The notes beneath the pieces were generated by a model that was not told the origin of the DNA, did not search any database, and saw only the letters and a program-made list of their open reading frames with translations. From Selenomonas sputigena_A (lineage in GTDB: Bacteria; Bacillota; Negativicutes; Selenomonadales; Selenomonadaceae), in contig NZ_CP194411.1 of assembly GCF_051603425.1 (NCBI RefSeq), forward strand, positions 930,001 to 994,000: a DNA stretch of 64,000 nucleotides. Reading direction: 5' to 3'. The position numbers and the translations under genes are program-made. The number at the start of each line of letters is the position of its first letter. The first letter of the stretch is position 1. This document shows positions 16,119-25,051 of this stretch, piece by piece.

Positions 16119-18086
16119 TCAGAGCTTGAACTTCGCCACCCCCTGCTTGAGCTGCTGCGCAAGTTCAGCAAGCGTATGGCTCGAAGCGGCGATTTCCTCG
16201 GCGGACGCCGCCTGCTCTTCGGAAACGGCGGATACGTCCGTCGCCTTCTGCTGCACCGCACTCGACAGCTCGCTGACTTGCTGCACCGTGTCGACGGTGC
16301 TCTTGCAGTCCTTTTCGAGCTGGCCCGTGATCGTCGCGACCTTGCCGACCTGCTCGATCAAGGCGCGGATGGATTCGGCGATGCTCGCAAACTTCTCGTC
16401 GGCGGCACGGACTTCTTCCACGCTCTCCTTGACTTCTTCGTCCTGCGTCTTCGTCAGCGCGAAGGCGTTCTCGATCTGTGCGGCGTTCTTCCCGATGACT
16501 TCGTTGATTTCCTGCGCCGCCTGCTCGCTCTGCTCGGCAAGCTTCCTTACCTCGTCGGCGACGACGGCGAAGCCTTTGCCCTGCTCGCCCGCACGTGCCG
16601 CCTCGATCGCGGCATTCAGGGCGAGGAGCTTCGTCTGGCCTGCGATGCTCGTGATGAGCTCGTTGATCTCCGCGATGTTCTTCGAGCCGTCGTAGAGGCT
16701 CTGCACGGCCTCGCCGACCTTGCGGGAGTTCGCTGCGAGACTGTCGACGCCCACGACTGCCTTTTCCAGCACTTCGCGGCCTTCGCGCGTCGCCTGCGCC
16801 GTCGTTTCGGCGACTTTCGCCGATTTGTCGACGACGTCGGCGATCACATCGGTCTGTTTGCCCATATTGTGCGCGACTTCGTTCGCCATCTCCACGATGT
16901 CGTTCTGCTGCGCCGCGCGCTCGGCGATGTCGACGACAGCTTCCGCCGCCGCCTGCGACGACTGCGCCGTCTGGTTCGAGCTCGCCGTCAGCTCATCGGA
17001 AGAGACGGACACCCGCTCTGCGGCGCTCGACGTGTCCTGAACCATCTTGCGGAGCGTCCCGATCATCTCGCTCGAGCTGTTCTGCAGGATGCCGATCTCG
17101 TCGACACGGTCGCTCGCCGGCAGCTTGCGCGTGAGATCGCCCTTGGCGATGAAGCTCATCGTTTCAGATAAGATCTCGATGGGCGAGATCATACCTGTGA
17201 GGAAGTAGTAGGTGATGCCGCCCAGAAGCGCGAGCGCGGCAAGGCTGATGGCGAGAATCGCATACGACATCCGCGTCGCCGCCGCGAACGCCTCCGCCTG
17301 CGGCATCTCGATGACGATGTGCCAGCCCGTCGTGCCGATCGGCGCGGAGTGGTAGAACTTATCGACGCCTTGGAACTCCTGCTCGAAGGTCTGCGGCTCT
17401 TCCGCCGTGAAGCGCACGGCGAGATCCTTATACTTGCCGCCGTCGAGATCGCTGAGCCTCGGGTCGTCGAGCGTAAACTTCTTGTGGTAGATGTACTCGC
17501 TGTCCGGTCCCAGGACGAAGAGCGATCCCGTTTCGCCGACCTTGACGTCCTTGAGGAATGACGTGAGCTGATCGACCGAGACATTCATGCCGATGACGCC
17601 GAGAAGCTCCCCGTTCCTGCGCACGGCACGGCTCAGCGTCACGACGTATGTATGATCCAACGCCGTGTGGTAAACGTGTGAGATCTCCACCTTGTCGGAG
17701 GCCGCCGCGCTCTTATACCAATCGCGCGTGCGCGGATCGTAGCCTGCAGGCAACGGCTGGCTCGTCGTATAAGAGCCGTCGGGCCTGCCGATGTAGAACA
17801 TCTGGATGCCCGGCCTCCCGCCCAACTCCGAAACGGTCTCCTGCAGCGCCTCGCCTTCCGGCATACTTTTCGCCCAGTTCATGGCAACCGCTTCCACAGC
17901 TTCGCTTTTTCCGAGCATATTTCCGTCGATGACCGCCGCATTGTTTGCGGCACGCTCGGCCATCGCAATCTTCCGCGCTTCCCTAAGGCCGTCGCTCGCC
18001 AGCATATAGATGATGATGCCCATGACGGCGAACACGACGATCAGAGGCACGCCGATGCTCAGGAGCATCTTCGGCTTGAGTTTCAT
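16119..18086 (-). CDS. Methyl-accepting chemotaxis protein with dCache sensor
   Basis: Transmembrane chemoreceptor of 655 residues. N-terminal membrane segment (about 8-30), periplasmic dCache_1 sensor (about 35-280), second membrane segment (about 283-305), HAMP (about 305-360) and a long signalling helix bundle. The hairpin tip is seen at EINELITSIAGQTKLLALNAAIEAARAGEQG read in short pieces (about 495-525). The sensor contains YDPRTRDWYKSA and a later Y and D, resembling the amino-acid-binding pattern of dCache domains, though the ligand is not certain. It implies a chemotaxis system elsewhere in the genome. ATG at 18086 follows a purine-rich site; a remnant of a relative lies at 5504. Confidence 0.93.
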   Translation of the reverse strand: MKLKPKMLLSIGVPLIVVFAVMGIIIYMLASDGLREARKIAMAERAANNAAVIDGNMLGKSEAVEAVAMNWAKSMPEGEALQETVSELGGRPGIQMFYIGRPDGSYTTSQPLPAGYDPRTRDWYKSAAASDKVEISHVYHTALDHTYVVTLSRAVRRNGELLGVIGMNVSVDQLTSFLKDVKVGETGSLFVLGPDSEYIYHKKFTLDDPRLSDLDGGKYKDLAVRFTAEEPQTFEQEFQGVDKFYHSAPIGTTGWHIVIEMPQAEAFAAATRMSYAILAISLAALALLGGITYYFLTGMISPIEILSETMSFIAKGDLTRKLPASDRVDEIGILQNSSSEMIGTLRKMVQDTSSAAERVSVSSDELTASSNQTAQSSQAAAEAVVDIAERAAQQNDIVEMANEVAHNMGKQTDVIADVVDKSAKVAETTAQATREGREVLEKAVVGVDSLAANSRKVGEAVQSLYDGSKNIAEINELITSIAGQTKLLALNAAIEAARAGEQGKGFAVVADEVRKLAEQSEQAAQEINEVIGKNAAQIENAFALTKTQDEEVKESVEEVRAADEKFASIAESIRALIEQVGKVATITGQLEKDCKSTVDTVQQVSELSSAVQQKATDVSAVSEEQAASAEEIAASSHTLAELAQQLKQGVAKFKL

Positions 18087-18226
18087 TTCCCTGTCCCCCT
18101 TGCTTTCTTTGGTGAATCTTTGCGCTTTGCACAAGAAAAGAGCATGCCCATGCACACCCTTTTATTTTATCACTTTTTAAGGTTGGCTTGCAAGACGACG
18201 CAGGCTCCCTTTTGATGCTGAAAGCG

Positions 18227-18264
18227 AAAAGGACGCCGCACCATCTTCTGCGCGGCGTCCTTTT
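18227..18264 (-). terminator. Terminator downstream of the 255-residue protein gene
   Basis: AAAAGGACGCCGC and GCGGCGTCCTTTT arms. Confidence 0.7.
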
Positions 18265-18283
18265 AAGATTTCGATCCTCCGGC

Positions 18284-19051
18284 TCAGAGCTGTGCGCCGG
18301 CTGCTTTCTGCTGTGCGTCCTGTGCCGGCTGTGCAGCGGCGTCTTTTGGCGCATCGTCCTTCTTCACCAGCTTGTCGAAGCGTCCCATGATTTCGTCATA
18401 GGTCTTGCCCGTGATCTCGGGCATATCCTTCTTGCCCGTCATCTTCGTGAAGTCCAGCCCCGCCTGCTTGAAGCCTTCCTGTACGGCAGAGCGCATGGCT
18501 TCGAGCTTCTTCGGGTCGTCGCCCGCAATCGAGGTCGCCATATTCATGATGCGGTCGGCAACGGCATTGACCGACCATTGACCGCCGTCAGCAATGGCCT
18601 TTGCGGCCTCTTCCGGCGTCGTCGCGACATCGGGCAGGGCGAACTGCGCCGTCAAGACCTTGCGGCCATCGAAGTTCAGGAACCCGACGCCGTCCTTCTG
18701 CCAGGCCTGGAGCATCGCGTTCTGCTCCGTCATCGTCTTGATGAGGATGTTGTAGCTGTTGTCGATATCCGCCTGCAACGCCTTGACCTCGTCCGCCGTC
18801 AGGCCTTTCGTCTTGCCGCCCTTTGCATCGTCCGCATCCGCGGCAGCTTTCGCGTCGGCTGCTTTCTTCTGTGCAGCATCGGAAATCTTTACGTCATAGG
18901 CGGCGCCTGCATCCTTCGCGTCCGGCTTCTGCGCCGTCGCACCGGCGTCTTTCGCCGGCTGTGCACCCGAAACGCCCGCTGCCGCACTCGGCAGTTTCGC
19001 TGCGTTCTGGTTCAGCGTATACGCCATCTTGCTCATCGTTGTTACATCCAT
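18284..19051 (-). CDS. Hypothetical protein, Ala/Lys/Asp-rich N-terminus
   Basis: I do not recognise the family. The 255-residue protein has no signal peptide. Residues 20-85 are low-complexity (rich in A, K, D). A more ordered part (about 90-220) includes LTADEVKALQADIDNSY and a predicted helical segment around GFKQAGLDFTKMTGKKDMPEITGKTYDEIMGRF. The tail is Ala/Gln-rich. ATG at 19051 follows AAGGAGG with good spacing. It is monocistronic with its own terminator. Soluble, probably helical; function unknown. Confidence 0.65.
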   Translation of the reverse strand: MDVTTMSKMAYTLNQNAAKLPSAAAGVSGAQPAKDAGATAQKPDAKDAGAAYDVKISDAAQKKAADAKAAADADDAKGGKTKGLTADEVKALQADIDNSYNILIKTMTEQNAMLQAWQKDGVGFLNFDGRKVLTAQFALPDVATTPEEAAKAIADGGQWSVNAVADRIMNMATSIAGDDPKKLEAMRSAVQEGFKQAGLDFTKMTGKKDMPEITGKTYDEIMGRFDKLVKKDDAPKDAAAQPAQDAQQKAAGAQL

Positions 19052-19154
19052 GTTTGTTCCTCCTTGCAGTCTGTCCCCTGGGAAAGTCTTCATCTTCCCT
19101 GATGAACTTTCCCCGCTAATCCTATATCGTCATTTCCCGAAAAAATCTAAAGCG

Positions 19155-19799
19155 TTATTTCTCTCCCTTGCTCACCACATCCCAGCCGACATTGCGCAGC
19201 CACTCCTGCACGGCAGGGCGCACGGCGTCGGGGGAATCATGCACGAGCTTGCCCTTGAAGGAAAAGCCGTTCAGGACATTCGTTCCTTTCGCATGGAGCG
19301 GTATGTTCTTCTCATTGCCCGACAAGTCGCCCGACATCGAGGTGCTGAAAGGTACGATCGTCTTTCCTTCAAGTTTGTTCTGCTCCAGGAATGAATAGAC
19401 GGCCATCGGCATATCGCTGTACCAGATGGGATAGCCGAGGAAAATCACATCATAGTCGGCAAGGTTCCTCACCTGCCCGTCAAGCGCGGGGCGCGCACCT
19501 TCCTTCTGCTCCTTGCGCGCCAGGTCAAGCGTTGGCTTCAAGGACTCGGGGTAGGGATTCTTTGTCTTGATCTCAAAAAGATCGCCCCCGGTTTCCTCGG
19601 CAATCATCTCGGCCAGTATGGCCGTATTGCCCTTTTCGACATAGCCCACGCCGTAATTTTCCCCCGCACGGGAAAAATAGGCAACCAGCACCCGCGGGCC
19701 GCCCGTGTTTTTCGCAAAATTGCCTTGCAGGCTATAGGCCGCAATGGCAAGAATGGCCAGCAAAAGGGCGCCGATCAGCAAGATTCGCCTTTGGTTCAT
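19155..19799 (-). CDS. Membrane-anchored or exported flavodoxin-like protein
   Basis: Flavodoxin-fold protein of 214 residues with an N-terminal hydrophobic segment (residues 5-22), so the FMN domain should lie outside the cytoplasm or be membrane-tethered. The phosphate-binding loop (VLVAYFSRAGENYG), IFLGYPIWYSDMPMAVYSFLE and PFSTSMSGDLSGNE match the flavodoxin_4-like family. SD GAGGAGG precedes the ATG. Redox partner unknown; it is next to, but separate from, the GlcF/GlcD pair. Confidence 0.85.
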   Translation of the reverse strand: MNQRRILLIGALLLAILAIAAYSLQGNFAKNTGGPRVLVAYFSRAGENYGVGYVEKGNTAILAEMIAEETGGDLFEIKTKNPYPESLKPTLDLARKEQKEGARPALDGQVRNLADYDVIFLGYPIWYSDMPMAVYSFLEQNKLEGKTIVPFSTSMSGDLSGNEKNIPLHAKGTNVLNGFSFKGKLVHDSPDAVRPAVQEWLRNVGWDVVSKGEK

Positions 19800-19925
19800 G
19801 CCACATCCTCCTCTCTCTGTCCTTCCATTATAAACCATGGAAAGGCACAAGAAAAGAGCCAAGATTTTTCGGCCGGATTCGTGCCTTTTTGCGTGCCCGA
19901 AGAGCGGCGCTTCCCGGCAGACAAA

Positions 19926-19964
19926 AAGGGCGTCGTGCGAGAACCGTCTTCGCACGACGCCCTT
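19926..19964 (-). terminator. Terminator of the GlcD-GlcF operon
   Basis: 15-bp perfect stem (AAGGGCGTCGTGCGA / TCGCACGACGCCCTT); a T-run follows on the minus strand. Confidence 0.8.
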
Positions 19965-19977
19965 CGGCTTCGTTATC

Positions 19978-21297
19978 TCAGTGTTTTGCCCCTGCGCGAT
20001 AGGAATCGGCCAGGATCTGGATGGGATGGTAGACGATCTGCGGCATGTCGTTCTGCACGACGCCGTCCGTAATATGCATACGGCAGCTCGGGCAGCTCGT
20101 CGCCACGAGATCTGCACCCGTCGCCTTGATGTTGTTGCACTTCCTGTCGTTGATCTCACGGCTCATCTCATAATGCGCCATGCAGAAGGAGCCGCCGGAG
20201 CCGCAGCAGCGGTCATGCTCTTTCATCTCGATGAATTCGAGGCCCGGGATCGATTTCAGGACGTCACGCGGCTGCTCCGTAATGCCAAGGCCGCGCACCA
20301 TGTGGCACGGATCGTGCATGGTGACCTTCTTGTTGACGGGGGCGAGCATATCCTTGCGGAAGCCCTTCTCCATCAAAAGTTCGCTGATCTCCCGAACCTT
20401 CGCCGCCATCTTCTCGGCGCGCAGACGCCACTCGGGGTCGTCCTCCAGCCATTCGGGATAATGCTTCAGGGCTTCGACGCAGGAGCCGCAGGCACCGACG
20501 ATATAATCGACGTCAAGCGCCTCGAACACGCGGATCGTGTTGCGCGCAAGCTCGTTGGCGAGATCGAAGGCGCCCGAAACATGGATCGGCGTGCCGCAGC
20601 AATGCTGCTTCGGCGGCAGCACGACCTCGACATCGTTCGCCTTCAGGACGTCGATGACGGCGGCGCCCATATCCGTGTACATGTAGTTGATCGTGCAGCC
20701 CGTGAAGAAGGCAACGCGGTACTTGGGGTTGTCCACCTTGACGACTTCGGGGTACTGGCTGCGCAAAGGACGCGAGGCCAAAGGCGGCGTGGCGCGGTTT
20801 GGATCCATGCCAGGCATCGGCAGGCGCGACTTCACGGCGTTCTTGCCCGGGACTTCCTTGAAGGACATCCAGCCGAAGAGGCCGCCGAAGCGAAGCGCCG
20901 CGTCGAAGAGCGGGCGGTTCTGCAAGAGGCGGAAGACGTTCTTCTTGATCGGATGCAGGCCGCGTGCCTCGACAGCCGCATGACGGCCGCGCAGAATGAG
21001 CTCGTCGGCCGCTACGCCGCACGGGCAGTTCGCCGCACAGCTCTTGCAGTTCAGGCACATCGCCATGATGTGGTCGAACTCCGCCGAGATGGGAATCTTC
21101 CCCGAGAGGTAGCCCTGCATCAGGGAAATCTTGCCGCGTGCGACCATCTGTTCCTTGCCGGTCTCGCGGTATATCGGACAGACGGCCTGGCAGTTGCCGC
21201 ATTTCATGCAGTTTGCCAGAGCGTCCTCAATGTCCGTAAGAAGTTTCGTATCCTGCGCGTTTATGGCAGCCGCAGTAAGTTTCTTTTCTTCTGCCAT
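19978..21297 (-). CDS. GlcF-like iron-sulfur subunit of an FAD-linked 2-hydroxyacid oxidoreductase
   Basis: Electron-transfer subunit of 439 residues. Two 4Fe-4S ferredoxin motifs lie near the N-terminus (CMKCGNCQAVCP about 30-41; CLNCKSCAANCPCG about 81-94), followed by two CCG (cysteine-rich, heterodisulfide-reductase-like) domains with CCGTP and CCGSGGSF. It lies 3 nt downstream of the GlcD-like gene, so the two form an operon. The pair should oxidise D-lactate or glycolate and pass electrons to a membrane or flavin acceptor; the exact substrate cannot be told from sequence. Confidence 0.9.
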   Translation of the reverse strand: MAEEKKLTAAAINAQDTKLLTDIEDALANCMKCGNCQAVCPIYRETGKEQMVARGKISLMQGYLSGKIPISAEFDHIMAMCLNCKSCAANCPCGVAADELILRGRHAAVEARGLHPIKKNVFRLLQNRPLFDAALRFGGLFGWMSFKEVPGKNAVKSRLPMPGMDPNRATPPLASRPLRSQYPEVVKVDNPKYRVAFFTGCTINYMYTDMGAAVIDVLKANDVEVVLPPKQHCCGTPIHVSGAFDLANELARNTIRVFEALDVDYIVGACGSCVEALKHYPEWLEDDPEWRLRAEKMAAKVREISELLMEKGFRKDMLAPVNKKVTMHDPCHMVRGLGITEQPRDVLKSIPGLEFIEMKEHDRCCGSGGSFCMAHYEMSREINDRKCNNIKATGADLVATSCPSCRMHITDGVVQNDMPQIVYHPIQILADSYRAGAKH

Positions 21298-21300
21298 AGA

Positions 21301-22686
21301 TCAGCACTCTCCTATCAGTTTGCCGGGGTTCAAAATGAGGTTCGGGTCAAGCGCTCGCTTGATCTGGCGCATGGCCTCCATGCCTTCCTTGCCGTGCTGG
21401 AGCTCCATCCAAGGCAGCTTGCCGAGGCCGATGCCGTGCTCGCCCGAAAGCGTGCCGCCGAGCTCGACGGCGCCGCGGAAGATGTCGTCCATCGCTTCGT
21501 GGACGCGCTTCGTCTCCTCCTCGTCGCGCAGGTCGCAGACGATCGTCGGATGCATGTTGCCGTCGCCCGCATGGCCGAAGGTGCCGATCGTGACGTTGTG
21601 ATCCTTCGCCGCCTTCTTGACGATTGCGAGGAAGGCCGGAATCTTGCTTCTCGGCACCGTCGCATCCTCGACGAACGTCGTCGGGCGCAGCTTCGCAAGG
21701 CAGGGAAGCGCCATGCGGCGAGCCGTCCAGAGCTGCTCCTTGTGCTTCGCGTCGCGGGCCAGCGTGACCTCTCGCGCGTTGTTTTCCTTCAAGACCTTCA
21801 TGACCTTTTCCGCCTCGTCCTCGACGACGACGGGATGACCATCGACCTCGATGAGGAGGATCGCATCGGCGTCCATCGGCAGGCCGACATGCATGAAGTC
21901 TTCGACCGTGCGGATCGTCGCGTTGTCGAGAATCTCAAGCGTCGCGGGAATGATCTTCGCGGCGATGATGCCCGAGACGGCACGGCCCGCATCCTCGATC
22001 GTATCGAAGATCGCGACCATGCTCTTCGTCTTTTCCGGCGCAGGAACGAGCTTCAGGAGCGCCTTCGTGACGACGCCGAGCGTGCCTTCCGAACCGGTGA
22101 AGAGCTTCGTCATGTCATAGCCCGAAACGTCCTTGACGTTCTTGCCGCCCGTATGCAGCACATCGCCGTTGGCGAGGACGACTTCGAGGCCCTGCACATA
22201 ATTCTTCGTAATGCCGTACTTGAGACCGCGCAGACCGCCCGAGTTCTCCGCAATCGTGCCGCCGAGGCTCGCCGTCTTGACCGTGCCCGGATCCGGCGGA
22301 TAGATGAGGCCGAACTGTGCGATATGGTCGTTGATGTCCTGCACGATGACGCCCGCCTCGACCTCGGCGATGAGGTTTTCAAGATCGACGTCGATGATCT
22401 TCTTGAAGCGGAGCATCGAGAGGACAATGCCGCCCTTCAAGGGCGCCGTGCCCGCCGAGAGATTCGTGCCCGAGCCGCGCGTATAGACGGGGATCCTATG
22501 CTCGTTCGCGAACTTCAAGACCTTCGAAACTTCCTCCGTCGTGCCGGGGCTGACAACGGCCTCCGGCATGTAGATGTGTCCCGGCGTCGCGTCATAAGCA
22601 TAAGCGTAAAGCTCTTCTTCTTTCGACTGGACATGCTCTGCCCCGACGATCTTCGAAAGCTCTTCCACTAACTGCTGTTTTTCCAT
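21301..22686 (-). CDS. GlcD-like FAD-binding 2-hydroxyacid dehydrogenase (D-lactate/glycolate type)
   Basis: Flavoprotein of 461 residues. N-terminal FAD_binding_4 domain (VYTRGSGTNLSAG, about 67-79; DPGTVKTASLGGTIAENSGG read in parts, about 132-151; KDVSGYDMTKLFTGSEG-type block near 185). The C-terminal FAD-oxidase domain has the conserved HAGDGNMHP (about 366-374) and SGEHGIGLGK (about 415-424). It is first in the operon, with a strong promoter at 22760-22788. In fermentative Negativicutes such enzymes serve lactate use. Confidence 0.9.
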   Translation of the reverse strand: MEKQQLVEELSKIVGAEHVQSKEEELYAYAYDATPGHIYMPEAVVSPGTTEEVSKVLKFANEHRIPVYTRGSGTNLSAGTAPLKGGIVLSMLRFKKIIDVDLENLIAEVEAGVIVQDINDHIAQFGLIYPPDPGTVKTASLGGTIAENSGGLRGLKYGITKNYVQGLEVVLANGDVLHTGGKNVKDVSGYDMTKLFTGSEGTLGVVTKALLKLVPAPEKTKSMVAIFDTIEDAGRAVSGIIAAKIIPATLEILDNATIRTVEDFMHVGLPMDADAILLIEVDGHPVVVEDEAEKVMKVLKENNAREVTLARDAKHKEQLWTARRMALPCLAKLRPTTFVEDATVPRSKIPAFLAIVKKAAKDHNVTIGTFGHAGDGNMHPTIVCDLRDEEETKRVHEAMDDIFRGAVELGGTLSGEHGIGLGKLPWMELQHGKEGMEAMRQIKRALDPNLILNPGKLIGEC

Positions 22687-22759
22687 TGCATCGCACCTCT
22701 TTCAGTGGTTCAATATCCATAGATAAAAGCTATACAAATATAGTCTTCCTATAATTCCT

Positions 22760-22788
22760 AGTATCGCAATAATTCGTTGATTTGTCAA
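22760..22788 (-). promoter_or_regulatory. Promoter for the GlcD-GlcF operon
   Basis: Minus strand: TTGACA (22788-22783), 17-nt spacer, GATACT (22765-22760). Confidence 0.6.
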
Positions 22789-22867
22789 TGGAAAATTGCG
22801 ACTTTTCGCCGCTTTTCTTTGCTGCCCAGGCCTGCCAATAAACCCCATCAAGCTCCGCCGCCTTGAT

Positions 22868-23812
22868 CTATTCCCCCAGCGAGGCGAAAATCTGATCCAG
22901 TCGCTCGAACACTTCCAAGGCCTTAGAAAAATCCTGCTTTTCCTCCGTAAAAAGCAAATCTTTGTGCAGCGTTTCGTACCGCTTTTTGGCCGCCGCATCA
23001 AATGCGCCGCGCCAGGCGTGGAAGTCATACGGGGCAAGGGAATTGTACGCTCCGGCGCTGCGGCGTTTGCTCAAATAGAAAGCATCGGTTTTCTTTGTAA
23101 GGTGCAAAAGAGCTTTCAGATTGTCCCGCTCGGCAAGGAACTGCTGGATATCCTCCCGCTGAAACAATGCCGTCACATCATAAATATGCCGGATCTTGTT
23201 TATCAACGTGCCGCAGACGGCATGACGCTTCACGGCCAAAACCTTGTCAAGAAAGGTGCGCTCGATCGCCAACACCTGAACCTGCACTTCAGAAAGCCCA
23301 TATTCAGCGACTGCCTCATTGGCCTCATGTGCTTCAAGATATTCCTGTATATAGGAGCGAATCCCCTTTTTTCCATACGGCTCAGGACGAACGCTGGATC
23401 CGATTTCCAATTTAATGCGCCCATTTGCAGGATCGGTTTCATCAAACCAAATGTAGGCGCTTTTATTGCGGTCGTTTCGTTCAGAAATAATTTTTTCCAG
23501 ATGAAATCCCTCGGCCATACTTTTTTCAATCTGCTTCAGCCGTCTGTCGTACTGTTTGCTGCCCAAGAGAACCTGCGGCGCAAAAGTCAGGTCAATATCC
23601 TCCGAAAAGCGGGAGATAGACCCTGGATAGCATTTGCTTAGGGAAGTTCCGCCCTTGAAGACGCATTCCCCGGCATAAGGGCTTTGCTGCAATTTTTGCA
23701 GCAACAGGACGATGTAATAATCTTTTTTCACAGCTGCGGCAGGAATCCCTGCGTACTTCGCCGTCAATTCCTGCAGATCTTGAAAATCTTTTGGATATGT
23801 ATGCAGGTTCAT
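22868..23812 (-). CDS. AbiEii-type nucleotidyltransferase toxin
   Basis: Toxin component of a type IV AbiE toxin-antitoxin/phage-abortive system, 314 residues. The nucleotidyltransferase signature is visible as FKGGTSLSK (about 48-56) followed by SEDIDLTF (about 70-77). A conserved middle K/R block and a C-terminal helical domain follow. Family members modify tRNA or other nucleic acids with NTPs. Its start overlaps the antitoxin stop by 4 nt. It is more AT-rich than its neighbours, in keeping with horizontal spread. Confidence 0.9.
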   Translation of the reverse strand: MNLHTYPKDFQDLQELTAKYAGIPAAAVKKDYYIVLLLQKLQQSPYAGECVFKGGTSLSKCYPGSISRFSEDIDLTFAPQVLLGSKQYDRRLKQIEKSMAEGFHLEKIISERNDRNKSAYIWFDETDPANGRIKLEIGSSVRPEPYGKKGIRSYIQEYLEAHEANEAVAEYGLSEVQVQVLAIERTFLDKVLAVKRHAVCGTLINKIRHIYDVTALFQREDIQQFLAERDNLKALLHLTKKTDAFYLSKRRSAGAYNSLAPYDFHAWRGAFDAAAKKRYETLHKDLLFTEEKQDFSKALEVFERLDQIFASLGE

Positions 23813-24495
23813 GGAAACTCCTCCAAAATTGGTATGGTGTATTGCGTCAATGGAGAAAGATACCGCTGCAAATCATTTTTTATCTGCAGGCAGTCAAGAC
23901 AATGCGCCAAAAAAGCTATGGTAGACTTTTTGTAACGTCGTCGTTTCAGGACATAGTGCACAGCCTCTTCCCGGTATCCCGCAGCAAAGCGATGCATATA
24001 GGCGTTGAAGCGCGTCGGCTCGACATCCTCAATGCGGGAATAATTTTGCAGGATCTCCAGCGCCTCGATACTGGCCCTGATATTTTCATCCAATTCCATG
24101 GAGAGGCTGCGGATAGAAATATTTCCGATTGTCCTGCGTTCTTCCGCAAGATGTGCAGACAGGATTTCAATATTTCTCGCATTCTGCGACGTCAGGCCAT
24201 ACCGGCGATAAAGTCGGTAGCCGATGATGACGCCTTGCCCGCCTTCCATATAATGCCGGACAATCTCTTCTTCACAGAAAGGAACTTCTCCGAACTTGGA
24301 TATTCGAGGCCGATAGTAGAGGCCTCTGCTCAGTCGCCGCAAAATCCCCTGCTCCGTCAATCGCGCCAAAATTTTATAATAGTTTGCCTCAAGAATTTGT
24401 TCCGCCAACGAAAGGTACAATGTGCTTGCTGTCAGGAGTTTGTTTTCCGGCTGCTGCAGAATCAGCGTCTCGACGATTTTTCTCCCGCTTTCCAT
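23809..24495 (-). CDS. AbiEi-type antitoxin (DUF6088-like)
   Basis: Antitoxin and transcriptional autoregulator of 228 residues. An N-terminal winged helix (SLAEQILEANYYKILARLTEQGILRRLSRGLYY read in parts, about 30-65) gives DNA binding; the remainder matches the C-terminal antitoxin domain (GYRLYRRYGLTSQN, about 90-105). It is upstream of, and 4-nt coupled to, the AbiEii toxin. A strong promoter sits at 24556-24585. Confidence 0.85.
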   Translation of the reverse strand: MESGRKIVETLILQQPENKLLTASTLYLSLAEQILEANYYKILARLTEQGILRRLSRGLYYRPRISKFGEVPFCEEEIVRHYMEGGQGVIIGYRLYRRYGLTSQNARNIEILSAHLAEERRTIGNISIRSLSMELDENIRASIEALEILQNYSRIEDVEPTRFNAYMHRFAAGYREEAVHYVLKRRRYKKSTIAFLAHCLDCLQIKNDLQRYLSPLTQYTIPILEEFP

Positions 24496-24555
24496 GATGT
24501 CACCCCTCCTGTTCTACACGATTCGTTGAGCCTGTCTCCCTGAACTTTCCTTATC

Positions 24556-24585
24556 ATTATAGAAATATGCTGCGAATACTGTCAA
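24556..24585 (-). promoter_or_regulatory. Promoter of the AbiE operon
   Basis: Minus strand: TTGACA (24585-24580), 18-nt spacer, perfect TATAAT (24561-24556). Confidence 0.65.
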
Positions 24586-24670
24586 GCAAAAACGAATTCT
24601 ATTTGACAACAGAAAGAAGGCGAACGCCCTGTTACATCACACAAGGAAGGATTTCCTCAACGTATTCCCG

Positions 24671-24699
24671 CTGCAAGGGAAATTTCGCTTCCCTTGCAG
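24671..24699. repeat. Perfect 11-bp stem hairpin without T-run
   Basis: CTGCAAGGGAA-ATTTCGC-TTCCCTTGCAG. Upstream lies AGGAA-GGAT-TTCCT (a small hairpin), downstream a GC-rich tract. Because it lacks a terminator T-run and stands 76 nt before the small membrane-protein gene, it could be a leader structure or a dispersed palindromic repeat. Confidence 0.4.
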
Positions 24700-24774
24700 G
24701 AGTTCGGGGGCGGAGCGCGAATATTTAGCGTGTATTTAGATTCTTCGCAGTCTTTCGCAGAGGGGTGGGATACC

Positions 24775-25050
24775 ATGCGCCGTCATGCCGATAAAATCGC
24801 ATACTTCCTCATCGCGCTCGCCGTCTACCTGATCGTCCTGTCCTTTTCGCTGTATAAGACGGCGCCTCTTGTGAACACGCTGCTCTACGTATCCGCAGCG
24901 GTGTCCCTGCTCGCGGGCAATATCCCCAAGGTCGTCGAGCTGCCGCTGCACTATGCCCATCCCGTGAAGTGCATTGAATACTTCATGTTCTTCCTGGCCA
25001 TACTCTGCTTCATCACGCTGCTCCTGCGGCACACGCCGCTTTGGGGATGA
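24775..25050 (+). CDS. Small membrane protein
   Basis: A 91-residue protein with three predicted membrane helices (about 8-27, 33-52, 67-86) and a basic N-terminus. A purine-rich site (GAGGGGTGGG) precedes the ATG. I do not recognise the family. It converges on the response-regulator gene with only 1 nt between the stops, so terminators are not obvious here. Confidence 0.6.
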   Translation: MRRHADKIAYFLIALAVYLIVLSFSLYKTAPLVNTLLYVSAAVSLLAGNIPKVVELPLHYAHPVKCIEYFMFFLAILCFITLLLRHTPLWG

Positions 25051-25051
25051 G

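Noticed and set aside
19837..22671. 944-codon plus-strand frame over the GlcF/GlcD genes
   Set aside because: Low-complexity His/Arg/Asp-rich translation without start signals; antisense to two clear enzymes.
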